Shown here: positions 1 through 8,622 of the stretch, one piece after another | Layout: each line of letters opens with the position of its first letter | Numbering within the stretch: position 1 is the stretch's first letter | Source of the DNA: Paracoccus sp. S-4012 | GTDB lineage: Bacteria > Pseudomonadota > Alphaproteobacteria > Rhodobacterales > Rhodobacteraceae | Reading direction: 5' to 3' | Assembly (NCBI RefSeq): GCF_009674885.1 | Contig: NZ_WKKA01000004.1 | Location: 186,001 to 250,000, forward strand | DNA length: 64,000 bases | Made by a program: the position numbers and the translations under genes | Notes under the pieces: generated by a model | Told to the model about the DNA's origin: nothing | Database searches by the model: none | Seen by the model: the letters and a program-made list of their open reading frames with translations, nothing else

Positions 1-200
1 CCGCCCTCCTGTCGGGCGTGGTTCCCGGCATGGACTGGGGCGCCGAGGACTACCTCGCCGCCCTCGCGCTCGGCGTCGCCTTTGTGCTTGCGGCGGAGGC
101 GGTGCTACGACGCGCGCGGCGCACCATCAGGCGTGTTGCAGGTGTCGCCGCCTGCGTCCTCGTCCTGGCGGTCGTCTGGGGTGTCCTCGCGACCGCCTGA
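1..200 (+). CDS. C-terminal fragment of a membrane protein (5' end outside window)
   Basis: An open frame enters from the left edge and stops at 198-200. The visible ~66 residues hold two hydrophobic stretches separated by an arginine-rich linker, as expected for the last two membrane segments of a small integral membrane protein. A GTG at 18 could be an internal start, but the frame is open to the window edge, so the gene is probably cut. No family is recognisable. Confidence 0.45.
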   Translation, partial: ALLSGVVPGMDWGAEDYLAALALGVAFVLAAEAVLRRARRTIRRVAGVAACVLVLAVVWGVLATA

Positions 201-207
201 GCCGGGC

Positions 208-798
208 TCAGAACGGGTAGTGCTGCGCCGGGTCCTCGATCGTGACCCAGCGGAGACTGGTGAACTCGGCGATCCCGGCCCCCCCGCCGAAGCGCCCGAA
301 GCCTGAGCCTTTCACCCCGCCGAACGGCATCTGCGGCTCGTCATTCACGGTCGGGCCGTTGATATGGACGATGCCGCTCTCGATGCGCTCGGCCACCCTC
401 ATGGCGCGGCGCACATCCTGGCTGAAGACGGCGGCGGAGAGGCCGTATTCGGTGTCGTTGGCCACACGGACCGCCTCGTCCTCGTCGCGCACCCGGATGA
501 TCGGCTTGACCGGCCCGAAGGATTCCTCGGCATAGCCGGACTTCGCATCCATGATGTCGGCGGTGCGGTTGAGCAGCCTGCGCCGCTCGGTCGGGGGCGT
601 CGCGGCCCAGGCGGGAAAGGCGGCCTCGGCCGCGGCCACCGCGGCGAGCGCATCGGCCACGCTCGCAGCGGCGGCCTTGCCGGCCGGCTGGCCGTTGGCG
701 GGGTTCTCGCGCGCGGTAATGTGCCCACTGCTGGCCGGGCGGGCCTCGCCCTCGATGAGCAGTTCGGTCAGCCTTCCGTTCTCCGTCCTTGCAGTCAA
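208..798 (-). pseudogene. Aldehyde dehydrogenase (salicylaldehyde/vanillin dehydrogenase type) with large internal deletion
   Basis: The first ~85 residues look like the start of an NAD-dependent aldehyde dehydrogenase (ENPANGQ...FPAWAATPPTERR). At about 537-548 the frame jumps from the motif DIMDA straight to YAEESFGPVKPII, a motif normally near residue 370-380. It then continues intact through the C-terminal motifs SGIVHINGPT and PFGGVKGSGFGRFGG. Roughly 280 residues are missing, including the catalytic Cys and Glu and much of the cofactor domain, so the ~196-residue product cannot be an active dehydrogenase. A TTG start at 798-796 would overlap the gpt stop (TTGA); an ATG at 858 in the same frame lies inside gpt. 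The frame is otherwise open, which means an in-frame deletion. Confidence 0.85.
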
Positions 799-1313
799 TC
801 GCTGCCCCGGTAGGGCTCGACATATTGCAGCGCCATGTCCCAGGGGAAGAATATCCAAGTGTCCTGGCTCACCTCGGTCACATAGGTCTGGACCATCGGC
901 TTGCCCTTGGGCTTGGCGTAGACGGTCGCGAAATGCGCCTTGGGATAGAGGCTGCGGACCAGCTCCAGCGTGCGGCCGCTGTCCACGAGGTCATCCACCA
1001 CGAGAATCCCCTCGCCGTCGCCCATCAGCCCGGCGTCCGGGGCCTTCAGCACGCGAAGCTCGCCCTGCTCGCCCTTGAGGTAAGACTTCACGCTGATCGT
1101 GTCGATCGTGCGGATGTCGATCTCGCGCGCCACGATCATCGCCGGGACCATGCCGCCACGCGTGATCGCCACCACCGCGCGCCAGCTGCCGCCCTCGCCC
1201 GGCCCCTCGCCGTCGAGCCGCCAGGCGAGCGCGCGGGCGTCGCGGTGGAGCTGGTCCCAGCTGACATGAAAGCCCTTCTCATGCGGCAGGCGGTCGGGGC
1301 GGGGTCGGGCCAT
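795..1313 (-). CDS. gpt: Xanthine (xanthine-guanine) phosphoribosyltransferase
   Basis: The 172-residue protein matches the Gpt family, which transfers phosphoribose from PRPP to xanthine or guanine in purine salvage. The PRPP-binding signature [13 protein letters not shown] lies in the middle, preceded by [11 protein letters not shown], and the C-terminus carries the family-typical IFFPWDMA and YRG. The start is fixed by an AAGGAG ribosome binding site just upstream of the ATG. It sits 15 bp after lysE on the same strand and is followed, with an overlap, by the defective aldehyde dehydrogenase. Confidence 0.95.
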   Translation of the reverse strand: MARPRPDRLPHEKGFHVSWDQLHRDARALAWRLDGEGPGEGGSWRAVVAITRGGMVPAMIVAREIDIRTIDTISVKSYLKGEQGELRVLKAPDAGLMGDGEGILVVDDLVDSGRTLELVRSLYPKAHFATVYAKPKGKPMVQTYVTEVSQDTWIFFPWDMALQYVEPYRGSD

Positions 1314-1328
1314 CGGGTGCTCCTTGTG

Positions 1329-1943
1329 TCAGTGGCGGAGGATCAGCGTCACGCCGAGGGCGCCGATCAGCCCCGCGGCGATGCGGTCGATCCAGGTCTT
1401 GGCGCCGAAATAGCGCCGCCGCATCGGGCCGGTGGACATCAGCAGCGTGACGAGAACGTAGAACACAAGCTCGCAGGTCAGCGACACGAGGTAGATCAGC
1501 GCCGGCCCGGCAAAGCCGTGAAGGCCGGGGAAGATCGACAGCAGCACCGCCCCGTAGAAGAGCGCGGGCTTGGGGTTCGACAGGTTCAGCGCCATGCCCG
1601 AGAGGAAACCCGGACCGCCCTGCACCGCCGCCAGGTCGGGCAGCGGATCGGCCGCGTGGCGCCACATCTTCCAGGCGACCCAGAGCAGGTAGACCCCGCC
1701 CGCGATCTTCATCAGAACGAGAAGCTGCGGCACCAGCCGGAACAGCACCGACAGCCCAAACAGCGCCAACAGTCCCCAGAGCGACGCGCCGAAGGCGAGG
1801 CCGAGGGCGAAGGGCATCGCCCGCTCGCGACCCCGTGACATGGCGGCCTGCGCGCAGGCGATGATGCCCGGCCCCGGCGACAGGATCGCAAGCGCGAGGG
1901 TGCCCGCAAACAGCGTCAGTTGCGCGAGGCTGATCGCGTCCAT
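1329..1943 (-). CDS. LysE/RhtB family amino-acid exporter
   Basis: The 204-residue protein has about six hydrophobic segments and the LysE-family N-terminal motif SPGPGII, plus NLSNPKPALFY in the third region. These proteins export amino acids or related small metabolites across the inner membrane; the substrate cannot be read from sequence. It lies 15 bp behind fabI and 15 bp ahead of gpt, so the three may be co-transcribed, although there is no obvious functional link. Confidence 0.88.
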   Translation of the reverse strand: MDAISLAQLTLFAGTLALAILSPGPGIIACAQAAMSRGRERAMPFALGLAFGASLWGLLALFGLSVLFRLVPQLLVLMKIAGGVYLLWVAWKMWRHAADPLPDLAAVQGGPGFLSGMALNLSNPKPALFYGAVLLSIFPGLHGFAGPALIYLVSLTCELVFYVLVTLLMSTGPMRRRYFGAKTWIDRIAAGLIGALGVTLILRH

Positions 1944-1958
1944 GTCAGTCGGGCCGCG

Positions 1959-2804
1959 TCACTCGTCCTTGCCGCCAGGCGCGGCGATGTCGGGCGCGTC
2001 CACGGCCTTCATGCCGACCACGTGATAGCCCGCATCGACGTGATGCACCTCGCCGGTCACGCCCGAGCCGAGGTCCGAGAGCAGGTAGAGCGCCGACTTG
2101 CCGACATCGGCCTGCGTCACGTTGCGGCGCAGCGGCGAGTTCAGCTCGTTCCACTTCATGATGTAGCGGAAATCGCCGATGCCCGACGCGGCCAGCGTCT
2201 TGATGGGCCCGGCGCTGATGGCGTTCACGCGGATCCCGTCCTTGCCGAGGTCCTCGGCCAGATAACGCACGCTCGCCTCGAGCGCCGCCTTGGCCACGCC
2301 CATCACGTTGTAATGCGGCATCACCCGCTCGGCCCCATAATAGGTGAGCGTCAGGATGCTGCCGCCCTCAGGCATCAGCGCGGCGGCGCGGCGGGTGACG
2401 GCGGCGAGGCTGTAGACCGAGATGTCCATCGTGATACGGAAGTTCTCGCGGCTCGTATCGGCGTAGCGGCCGCGCAGCTGCTCCTTGTCGGAATAGGCGA
2501 TGCCGTGGACGATGAAGTCGAGGCCGCCCCACTCCTCCTGCAGCCGCGCGAACAGCGCGTCCATCGAGGCGTCGTCGCCGACGTCACAGGGCAGGACCAG
2601 CGGCACGCCCAGCGAGGCGGCCAGCGGCTCGACCCGCTTCTGCAGATGCTCGCCCACATAGGAGAAGGCCAGGGTCGCGCCCTCGGCCGCGAGGGCCTGC
2701 GCGATCCCCCAGGCGATCGAGCGCTCGTTGGCGACGCCCATGACGAGGCCGCGCTTGCCCTGCATCAGCGGGGTCCGTTGCCCGCCCCCCCCGTCGCTTG
2801 ACAT
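1959..2804 (-). CDS. fabI: Enoyl-[acyl-carrier-protein] reductase (NADH), FabI
   Basis: FabI reduces trans-2-enoyl-ACP in the last step of each fatty-acid elongation cycle. The Rossmann motif GVANERSIAWGIA is near the N-terminus. The Tyr-(X6)-Lys pair follows in the region YYGAERVMPHYNVMGVAKA, and the loop SAGPIKTLAASGI is present. The ATG at 2804 gives 281 residues, close to the family norm; a GTG at 2837 would add 11 residues. It is divergent from pdxH with a ~64 bp gap. It is probably the triclosan-sensitive FabI type, by family. Confidence 0.95.
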   Translation of the reverse strand: MSSDGGGGQRTPLMQGKRGLVMGVANERSIAWGIAQALAAEGATLAFSYVGEHLQKRVEPLAASLGVPLVLPCDVGDDASMDALFARLQEEWGGLDFIVHGIAYSDKEQLRGRYADTSRENFRITMDISVYSLAAVTRRAAALMPEGGSILTLTYYGAERVMPHYNVMGVAKAALEASVRYLAEDLGKDGIRVNAISAGPIKTLAASGIGDFRYIMKWNELNSPLRRNVTQADVGKSALYLLSDLGSGVTGEVHHVDAGYHVVGMKAVDAPDIAAPGGKDE

Positions 2805-2868
2805 GCCCTGCCCTCGCTGATCCTTCAGGTTCGGCACGATTAGGCGAAAGGCCGGGAGGCATCAAGCA

Positions 2869-3531
2869 ATGTCCGAACGCAGCGGGATTTTCGCGGGCGA
2901 CGACCCGTTTGCGATTGCGCAGGCCTGGCTAACCGAGGCCGAGATCGCGGAGGTGAACGATCCCTCGGCCATGGCCCTCGCGACGGTGGATGCGGACGGC
3001 ATGCCGAACGTCCGCATGGTGCTGCTGAAGGAGATCGAGCAGCCGCGCGGCGGGCGCGAGGGCGGCTTCGTCTTCTACACCAACTACGAGAGCGCGAAGA
3101 CCATCGAGATCACCGCCACCGGCAAAGCCGCCTTCGTGCTGCACTGGAAGTCGCTGCGCCGCCAGGTCCGCGTGCGCGGGACCGTCACCCGCGAGGAAGG
3201 CCCGCAGGCCGACGCCTATTACGCCTCGCGCGCGCTCGAGAGCCGGATCGGCGCCTGGGCCTCGGACCAGAGCCGCCCGCTCGAGAGCCGCACCGCGCTG
3301 ATGGCCCGCGTCGCGCGGGAGGGGCTGCGGCACGGGCTGGCCCCGTCGCGGCCGCCGCACTGGGGCGGGTTCCGCATCCGCCCGGTCGAGATCGAGTTCT
3401 GGGCCGATGGCGCCTTCCGGTTGCACGACCGGTTTCGCTGGTCGCGCGCTGCGGGCGACGCATCGGCGGAAGCTGGCGAGCGGGTCGACTCGGGTGCGGG
3501 CGCCTGGAGGATTCAGCGGCTTAACCCTTGA
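2869..3531 (+). CDS. pdxH: Pyridoxamine/pyridoxine 5'-phosphate oxidase
   Basis: The FMN-dependent oxidase makes pyridoxal phosphate from PNP or PMP. Recognisable motifs are [29 protein letters not shown], the substrate/FMN segment [22 protein letters not shown] and the C-terminal phosphate-binding block PPHWGGFRI...FWADG.FRLHDR ending in RLNP. Length (220) is normal. A GGGAGG ribosome binding site precedes the ATG. It is the first gene of a short plus-strand run leading to the tandem cold-shock gene. Confidence 0.96.
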   Translation: MSERSGIFAGDDPFAIAQAWLTEAEIAEVNDPSAMALATVDADGMPNVRMVLLKEIEQPRGGREGGFVFYTNYESAKTIEITATGKAAFVLHWKSLRRQVRVRGTVTREEGPQADAYYASRALESRIGAWASDQSRPLESRTALMARVAREGLRHGLAPSRPPHWGGFRIRPVEIEFWADGAFRLHDRFRWSRAAGDASAEAGERVDSGAGAWRIQRLNP

Positions 3532-3601
3532 AACCCGGCCCCGCCTCCCGCAGAGCTTGAGAAATGTTACCGCCGAGTGACGATTGCAGCGGGTTGGGGA
3601 A

Positions 3602-4204
3602 ATGGAAGCCGTCGGCGAGCCTTGTGAGATAACCGGGCAGATCAAGTGGTTTGACCCGGACAAGGGCTTCGGCTTCATCCTCGACGCCGCGGGCGGGCCC
3701 GACATCCTGCTGCACGCCAACGTCCTGCGGAACTTCGGCCAGAGCTCGGTTACCGATGGCGCCCGCATCCGCGCGACCGTGGTGCCGACCCGGCGCGGGC
3801 GGCAGGCGGTGGCGGTGCTGGAGATCACGGCGCCAGCCCCCGACGCGCAGCCCGCGATCGCCGATCTCGCGGGCTGTGATCAGGCGGCGCTTGCGCTGCT
3901 GCCCTGGCGTGCGGCGCGGGTGAAATGGTTCGACAAGGCCAAGGGCTTCGGCTTCGCCACCCTGTTCGGCGAGACCGGCGACGTGTTCCTGCATGTCGAG
4001 GTGCTGCGCCACGGCGGCTTCTCCGACCTCGCCGTGGGCGAGGCGGTGGCGCTGCGGGTGGTGAGCGGCCAGCGCGGGCCGATGGCGGCGCAAATCGGCG
4101 CCTGGGACCGCCCGGCGGCAACGGCCGGGGACGCTCCTCTGCCCGTGGCCGATGACGCCGCGCATCTGGACGGGCGCCCGCGCCTCGTGGCGGGATCGGC
4201 ATGA
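3602..4204 (+). CDS. Tandem cold-shock-domain protein
   Basis: About 200 residues with two cold-shock (OB-fold) domains. The first, near residues 9-75, has GQIKWFDPDKGFGFI and ILLHANVLR; the second, near 105-165, has ARVKWFDKAKGFGFA and VFLHVEVLR. Both RNP1- and RNP2-like motifs are kept, so it should bind single-stranded nucleic acid. Two-domain Csp-like proteins of this size are common in Rhodobacterales. I chose the ATG at 3602 over a TTG at 3584 because a purine-rich GGGGA lies just before it. The stop overlaps the next gene by 4 bp (ATGA), implying translational coupling to the DUF192 gene. Confidence 0.88.
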   Translation: MEAVGEPCEITGQIKWFDPDKGFGFILDAAGGPDILLHANVLRNFGQSSVTDGARIRATVVPTRRGRQAVAVLEITAPAPDAQPAIADLAGCDQAALALLPWRAARVKWFDKAKGFGFATLFGETGDVFLHVEVLRHGGFSDLAVGEAVALRVVSGQRGPMAAQIGAWDRPAATAGDAPLPVADDAAHLDGRPRLVAGSA

Positions 4205-4710
4205 GACGCCCGCTCTGCCTCGCGCTCGCGCTGCTCGCCGCCCCGGCCGCCGTCGCGGCGACGGAGCCCCCCGCAGCCGTCGCCTGCGCCGAGGATCGCG
4301 CGGTCTTCGCCCTGCCCGGTGGCGAGCGCATCGAGGTCGCGGTCGAACTCGCCGACACGCCCGAGACGCGTGCCCGCGGGCTGATGTTCCGCGAGCATCT
4401 CGACCCCGGCACCGGGATGCTCTTCATCTACGAGACGCCGCAGCCGGTCGCCTTCTGGATGCGCAACACGCTGATCCCGCTCGACATGGTCTTCATCGAC
4501 GCGAGGGGCGAGGTGCGGCACGTCCATGAGGGCGCCGTCCCGCATGACGAGACCCCGGTGCCCGGCGCCCTGCCCGGCGACCCGGAGCCCGCGCGGCTGA
4601 TGGTGCTGGAGGTCGCCGCCGGCGAGGCCGACCGCCTCGGCCTCGCGCCCGGCAGCCGCCTCGCCCATCCGCGCTTGCCGCAACAGGACGCCACCCTCCC
4701 CTGCGAATGA
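4201..4710 (+). CDS. DUF192 family secreted/periplasmic protein
   Basis: A signal peptide (hydrophobic run ending AAPAAVAA) is followed by a DUF192 domain. Diagnostic motifs are ETRARGLMFRE, GMLFIYE, FWMRNTLIPLDMVFID, the HEGAVPHDET region and the C-terminal GEADRLGLAPGSRL. The family's biochemical role is not established. The start ATG overlaps the stop of the cold-shock gene, a pairing that suggests one transcript. Confidence 0.85.
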   Translation: MRRPLCLALALLAAPAAVAATEPPAAVACAEDRAVFALPGGERIEVAVELADTPETRARGLMFREHLDPGTGMLFIYETPQPVAFWMRNTLIPLDMVFIDARGEVRHVHEGAVPHDETPVPGALPGDPEPARLMVLEVAAGEADRLGLAPGSRLAHPRLPQQDATLPCE

Positions 4711-4753
4711 GGCTTCCGGCGCGGCGGCCCTTGGGCTAGAGCGGGACCCGGTC

Positions 4754-4830
4754 CGGGGCGTAGCGCAGCCTGGTAGCGCGACGGCTTTGGGTGCCGTAGG
4801 CCGCGAGTTCGAATCTCGCCGCCCCGACCA
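4754..4830 (+). tRNA. tRNA-Pro (anticodon TGG), CCA encoded
   Basis: A complete 77-nt cloverleaf can be folded. The 7-bp acceptor stem is CGGGGCG/CGCCCCG. The D-arm sequence is GCGCAGCCTGGTAGCGC. The anticodon stem ACGGC/GCCGT closes the loop TTTGGGT (anticodon TGG), and the T-arm GCGAG/CTCGC encloses TTCGAAT. The discriminator A is followed by an encoded CCA at 4828-4830. A weak -10-like TAGAGC sits at about 4737-4742. Confidence 0.97.
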
Positions 4831-4941
4831 TGCCGTCCCGTGCCCAACTATGTCAGCCCCGCCGAACCGCGCCACGCCCGGAGGGTTGCACTGCCGTAAC
4901 GGCGGCCCGCGGCGGGCCGCCCCAAGCGACAGGAGCGACCC

Positions 4942-5445
4942 ATGGCCGTCATCAGCCAGGACATCCAGACTCTCGACGAACTCTTCCTCCACACGCTGCA
5001 GGACGTCTATTACGCCGAGAACCAGATCCTGAAGGCGCTCCCGAAGATGAGCGCCAAGGCCTCCGATCCCGACCTCAAGGCCGCGTTCGACTCGCATCTG
5101 CACGAGACCGACGGTCATGTCCGCCGCCTCGAGCAGGTGTTCGGCATGCTGGGCCTCGCGCCCAGGGGCGTGGACTGCCCCGCGATGGACGGCATCATCC
5201 GCGAGGCCGACGAGATCGCGGCCGAGATCTCGGACAAGTCGGTCCTCGACGGCGCGCTCGCGGCCTCGGCACAGACGGTCGAACATTACGAGATCGCCCG
5301 TTACGGCACGCTGATCGCCTGGGCGCGCGAGCTCGGACGCGAGGACGCGGCCGCGGTGCTGCAGCAGAACCTCGACGAGGAATACGCCGCCGACCGGAAG
5401 CTCACCCAGATTGCCGAGGCTCGGGTCAACCGGCGGGCGCGATGA
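4942..5445 (+). CDS. DUF892 (YciE/YciF) ferritin-like protein
   Basis: The 167-residue all-helical protein has the DUF892 pattern: LFLHTLQDVYYAENQ at the start, HLHETDGHVRRLEQVF, VEHYEIARYGTLIAWA and LQQNLDEEYAAD. Conserved Glu and His residues (E, ExxH, ExxxY, E) form a di-metal site in characterised members. The family is linked to stress response in enterobacteria, with uncertain chemistry. AGGAG lies 7 bp before the ATG. A strong GC hairpin follows the stop. Confidence 0.88.
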   Translation: MAVISQDIQTLDELFLHTLQDVYYAENQILKALPKMSAKASDPDLKAAFDSHLHETDGHVRRLEQVFGMLGLAPRGVDCPAMDGIIREADEIAAEISDKSVLDGALAASAQTVEHYEIARYGTLIAWARELGREDAAAVLQQNLDEEYAADRKLTQIAEARVNRRAR

Positions 5446-5450
5446 CGGAG

Positions 5451-5479
5451 AGGGGGCGGGCGGATGGCCCGCCCGCCCC
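5451..5479 (+). terminator. Hairpin after the DUF892 gene, terminator-like
   Basis: A perfect 12-bp GC stem (5451-5462 with 5468-5479) with a 5-nt loop begins 5 bp after the stop codon. There is no T-tract, so it may act as an mRNA 3'-end stabiliser rather than a classical intrinsic terminator. Confidence 0.5.
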
Positions 5480-5480
5480 C

Positions 5481-5790
5481 CAATGGCGAAAATCCGCCGA
5501 GACAGAATGAATAAAATGCACAGGCTAAAAGGGCTTGAAATCAAATCTATTCTTTATCCGCCCGTGCAAGATTGAGGTAGCACACAACTCTGGACAGGCC
5601 TGCCTGTCCTTTCCGACAGGTTTGAAGAGCCTCATACGCGAGTAGCACCGCCTAGATACAACCTACCCGCTCAAGCCGTTGAATTAGCGACATTCCGCCG
5701 ACGGCTTGGCGGGACTCCGCTCGCCTCTTCGAGACTGCCATGGACGCTGCGTCACGGGAAGGTGTGACAGCTGACGCGTCGAATCGGCCG
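5481..5790. other. Non-coding gap with AT-richer sequence
   Basis: No convincing gene on either strand. The stretch is visibly less GC-rich than its surroundings. It contains a perfect inverted repeat GGACAGG-CCTG-CCTGTCC at 5592-5609, followed by a third partial copy (GACAGG) about 8 bp later. It separates two convergent units (DUF892 on plus, the mrp operon end on minus). Confidence 0.5.
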
Positions 5791-6165
5791 TCAGGGAACC
5801 GGCTGCTCGTCCTCGCGCATCGGCTTGGCCGGCCGCCCGCTCGGCGGCGCCTTGCCCGGATCGCGGCGATAGGCCGCACGGCCGAGGAGCAGCAGCGCGA
5901 TCGGCATGGTCACCATCACGAAGACGCCGATCGCCAGCTCGTGGACGACCAGCCGGCTGCCGAGCGAACTGAAGATCAGCGCCGATGCGATGATCGTCGA
6001 GGCGGTGCCCCAGCTGGTGCCGAGGGTGGGCGCGTGCAGCCGCTCGTAGAAGCTGCGCAGCCGCACGAGGCCGAGGTTGCCGATCACCGTCAGCGTGGCG
6101 CCGATGATCAGCAGTACGGCCGCGATCAGCGCGATGGCGGGGTGGAGGCTGTCGAGATGTGTCAT
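5791..6165 (-). CDS. mrpG: Mrp Na+/H+ antiporter subunit G
   Basis: The 124-residue protein has three hydrophobic segments and the MrpG motif VIGNLGLVRLRSFYERLHAPT, then LGTSWGT. It is the last gene of the minus-strand operon, and its ATG overlaps the mrpF stop by 4 bp. In Mrp complexes, G is a small membrane subunit needed for activity. The C-terminal tail is rich in Pro and Lys/Arg. Confidence 0.93.
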   Translation of the reverse strand: MTHLDSLHPAIALIAAVLLIIGATLTVIGNLGLVRLRSFYERLHAPTLGTSWGTASTIIASALIFSSLGSRLVVHELAIGVFVMVTMPIALLLLGRAAYRRDPGKAPPSGRPAKPMREDEQPVP

Positions 6166-6443
6166 TCGATCACCTCGCCGCGCAGCAGGAACTTGCCCAG
6201 CGCCGCGGTGGTGGCGAAGCCGAGGATGGCGATGACCGCCGCCGCCTCGAAGAAGAACGGGCTGCCGCTGCGGATGCCGATGACCAGCGTCAGCAGCATG
6301 ATGTTCATGTAGAGCGTGTCGATCCCGAGGACGCGGTCATGCGCCCGCGGGCCGCGGATCAGCCGCCAGCTCGCCAGCACCGAGCCGAGGCCGAGGGCGA
6401 CCGACGCGTAGTCGAGCGCGAAGACGAGCAAGGCATGGATCAT
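6162..6443 (-). CDS. mrpF: Mrp Na+/H+ antiporter subunit F
   Basis: A 93-residue, three-helix membrane protein with the MrpF core RGPRAHDRVLGIDTL. I placed the start at 6443 (MIHALLV) because it overlaps the mrpE stop by 4 bp; an upstream extension to 6497 would run inside mrpE. In family members the conserved Asp of the DRVL region is essential for antiport. Confidence 0.92.
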   Translation of the reverse strand: MIHALLVFALDYASVALGLGSVLASWRLIRGPRAHDRVLGIDTLYMNIMLLTLVIGIRSGSPFFFEAAAVIAILGFATTAALGKFLLRGEVIE

Positions 6444-6928
6444 TCGAATGTCTCCCGCAGCAGCCGCTCGTAACGCCCCTTGATGATGCCGCGCCATTCC
6501 TCCGGCGAGGTGAGGTCGAGGACGTGGAGCAGAAGCCGGTTTTGCACCGGATCATAGTCGATCCAGGCGGTTCCGGGCGTCGAGGTCACGATGATCGCCA
6601 GCAGCGCGAGGGCGTTCGGATCGCGCAGCTCGAGGTCGAGGTCGAGAAAACCGGACCGCTGCGAGGCCGAGTCCGGCCCGGCGAGGATCACCTGCGCCAC
6701 GCCGATGTTGGACTTGATGATGTCCACGAAGACGACGCCGATGAGGCGGATGAAGGGCCGCCAGCGGCGGATCGGGCTCAGCGGTAGCTCCAGCGGGCGC
6801 ATCGCGAGGGTCGCGAGCCAGGCGATCAGGACGCCGAGGATCAGGTGGCCGATGCTGAAGCCGGCCAGCACCAGCCACAGCACCACGAGGCCGAGGGAGA
6901 TCAGCGGGCGGCGCAGAAGCTCGTTCAT
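6440..6928 (-). CDS. mrpE: Mrp Na+/H+ antiporter subunit E
   Basis: The 162-residue protein has two or three N-terminal hydrophobic segments and a soluble C-terminal half with the MrpE motifs IIVTSTPGTAWIDYD and LLLHVLDL. It overlaps both neighbours by 4 bp (ATGA), which fits tight translational coupling within the operon. Confidence 0.93.
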   Translation of the reverse strand: MNELLRRPLISLGLVVLWLVLAGFSIGHLILGVLIAWLATLAMRPLELPLSPIRRWRPFIRLIGVVFVDIIKSNIGVAQVILAGPDSASQRSGFLDLDLELRDPNALALLAIIVTSTPGTAWIDYDPVQNRLLLHVLDLTSPEEWRGIIKGRYERLLRETFE

Positions 6929-8622
6929 GGCGCCACGTCCCGGCTGTCATCCTCGGGCGCGGCGGCGGGATCGACCGGGCGCACGGCCATCACCGTGGCC
7001 GCGTAGCGCCCCTCGAGCAGCCCGTCCGCGGCCGTCAGCGTCAGCGTCATCGCCCGGTCGGCCAGCAGCGTCATCATCAACAGCCCGGCCAGCAGGATCG
7101 CCACGGGCGCGATCTCCAGCACGAGGATCCGCGGGCGATCCTCGATCGCGACCCAGAACCGCGCCATGCCGAAGCGCAGCAGCGCCAGCAGCACCGCGAA
7201 GCCCGAGGCGAAGAGGACGAACACGAAGATCCACGCCACCGGCGGCACGCTCGTCGCCTCGCTCGCGCCGCCGATCAGGCCCGAGACCATCGCGAACTTG
7301 CCGATGAAGCCCGCGAAGGGCGGAATCCCCGCCAGCACGGCGGCGAGGGCGGCGAACAGCGTCCCGACCGTCACCAGCGATCCCGGCAACGCCACCGCCG
7401 GGGCGTCGTCGTCCTCGACCGCGCCGAGGCCCATCGGCCCCCATTCCAGCTCCTCGGCCGCGGCGATGCGGGCGGCGTCCTCGGCCTCCTCGCGCGCGGC
7501 ATCCTCGGGATCGGCCTCGTTGCTGCGTGTCACCATCTCGTCGATCAGGAACAGCGCGCTCACCGCCATGGTCGATCCGGCGAGATAGAAGAGCGCGCCG
7601 CCCAGCATCCGCGGCCCGCCGCCCAGCAGCGCCACCCCGGTCGCCGCGATCAGCGTTCCCGACGAGATCAGCGCGATATGGCCCGCCTTGCGCGCCAGCC
7701 CGTCCACCGCCAGCACCCCCGCCGCGCCATAGACCATGGTCGCCATGCCGAAGGTCAGCAGGACCGGCCCGCCGAATCCCGCCGAGGCCCCGCCCTGCGG
7801 CGCGAAGAACAGCAGCGCCAGCCGCAGGACCGCATAGACGCCCACTTTCGACATCAGCGCCAGGATCGCCGCCACCGGGGGCGATGCCGCGGTATAGGTC
7901 CGCGGCAGCCAGAAGCAGAGCGGCCAGATCGCCGCCTTGGTCACGAAGGCCATGCCGAGGATCGCGGCGCCCACATGGAACAGCGGCCGCTCGGCCGTGG
8001 TCAGGTGCGGGACCAGCTGCGACAGCTCGGCCATGTTCAGCGTGCCGGTCACGCCGTAGATCAGCGCGACGCCGATCAGGAACATCAGCGAGGCGGTCAG
8101 GTTGATGGCGATGTAGTGCAGCCCTGCGCGAATGCGCGCCGCGCCCGAGCCGTGCAGGACGAGGCCGTAGGAGGCCGCGAGCATCACCTCGAAGAACACG
8201 AACAGGTTGAAGATGTCGCCGGTCAGGAAGGCGCCGTTCATGCCGAAGAGCAGGAACTGGAACAGCGAGTGGAAATGCTGCCCCTTCCCCTGCCAGCCGG
8301 CGGCGGCATAGATCAGCGCCGGCAACGCCAGGAACGCCGTCAGCATCACCATCATGGCCGAGAGCCGGTCGAGGACCAGCACGATCCCCATCGGCACCGG
8401 CCAGTTGCCGAGCAGGTAGACGCGCAGCAGCGCGTCCTCGCCCGCGCGGCCCAGCAGTTGCCAGGAAACCGCCCCCATCGCCAGCACCGAGATGAGGCCG
8501 AGGCCGAACTTCATCCAGCGGCGGCGGTCGTCGTAGAACAGCATGAACGCGCCCGCGATCAGCGGGATCAGCAGTGGCGCGATCAGCAGATGCTCGGGGG
8601 TGAGCTGGACGGAACGGATCAT
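6925..8622 (-). CDS. mrpD: Mrp Na+/H+ antiporter subunit D
   Basis: The 565-residue protein is a NuoM/NuoN-like polytopic subunit. It has the proton-translocation segments FNLFVFFEVMLAASYGLVLHG and MAFVTKAAIWPLCFWLPRTY with the expected Glu and Lys, and the later PPFAGFIGKF. Residues ~350-400 hold an unusually long acidic insert (DPEDAAREEAEDAAR...) between membrane helices. It overlaps mrpC and mrpE by 4 bp each. Confidence 0.95.
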   Translation of the reverse strand: MIRSVQLTPEHLLIAPLLIPLIAGAFMLFYDDRRRWMKFGLGLISVLAMGAVSWQLLGRAGEDALLRVYLLGNWPVPMGIVLVLDRLSAMMVMLTAFLALPALIYAAAGWQGKGQHFHSLFQFLLFGMNGAFLTGDIFNLFVFFEVMLAASYGLVLHGSGAARIRAGLHYIAINLTASLMFLIGVALIYGVTGTLNMAELSQLVPHLTTAERPLFHVGAAILGMAFVTKAAIWPLCFWLPRTYTAASPPVAAILALMSKVGVYAVLRLALLFFAPQGGASAGFGGPVLLTFGMATMVYGAAGVLAVDGLARKAGHIALISSGTLIAATGVALLGGGPRMLGGALFYLAGSTMAVSALFLIDEMVTRSNEADPEDAAREEAEDAARIAAAEELEWGPMGLGAVEDDDAPAVALPGSLVTVGTLFAALAAVLAGIPPFAGFIGKFAMVSGLIGGASEATSVPPVAWIFVFVLFASGFAVLLALLRFGMARFWVAIEDRPRILVLEIAPVAILLAGLLMMTLLADRAMTLTLTAADGLLEGRYAATVMAVRPVDPAAAPEDDSRDVAP

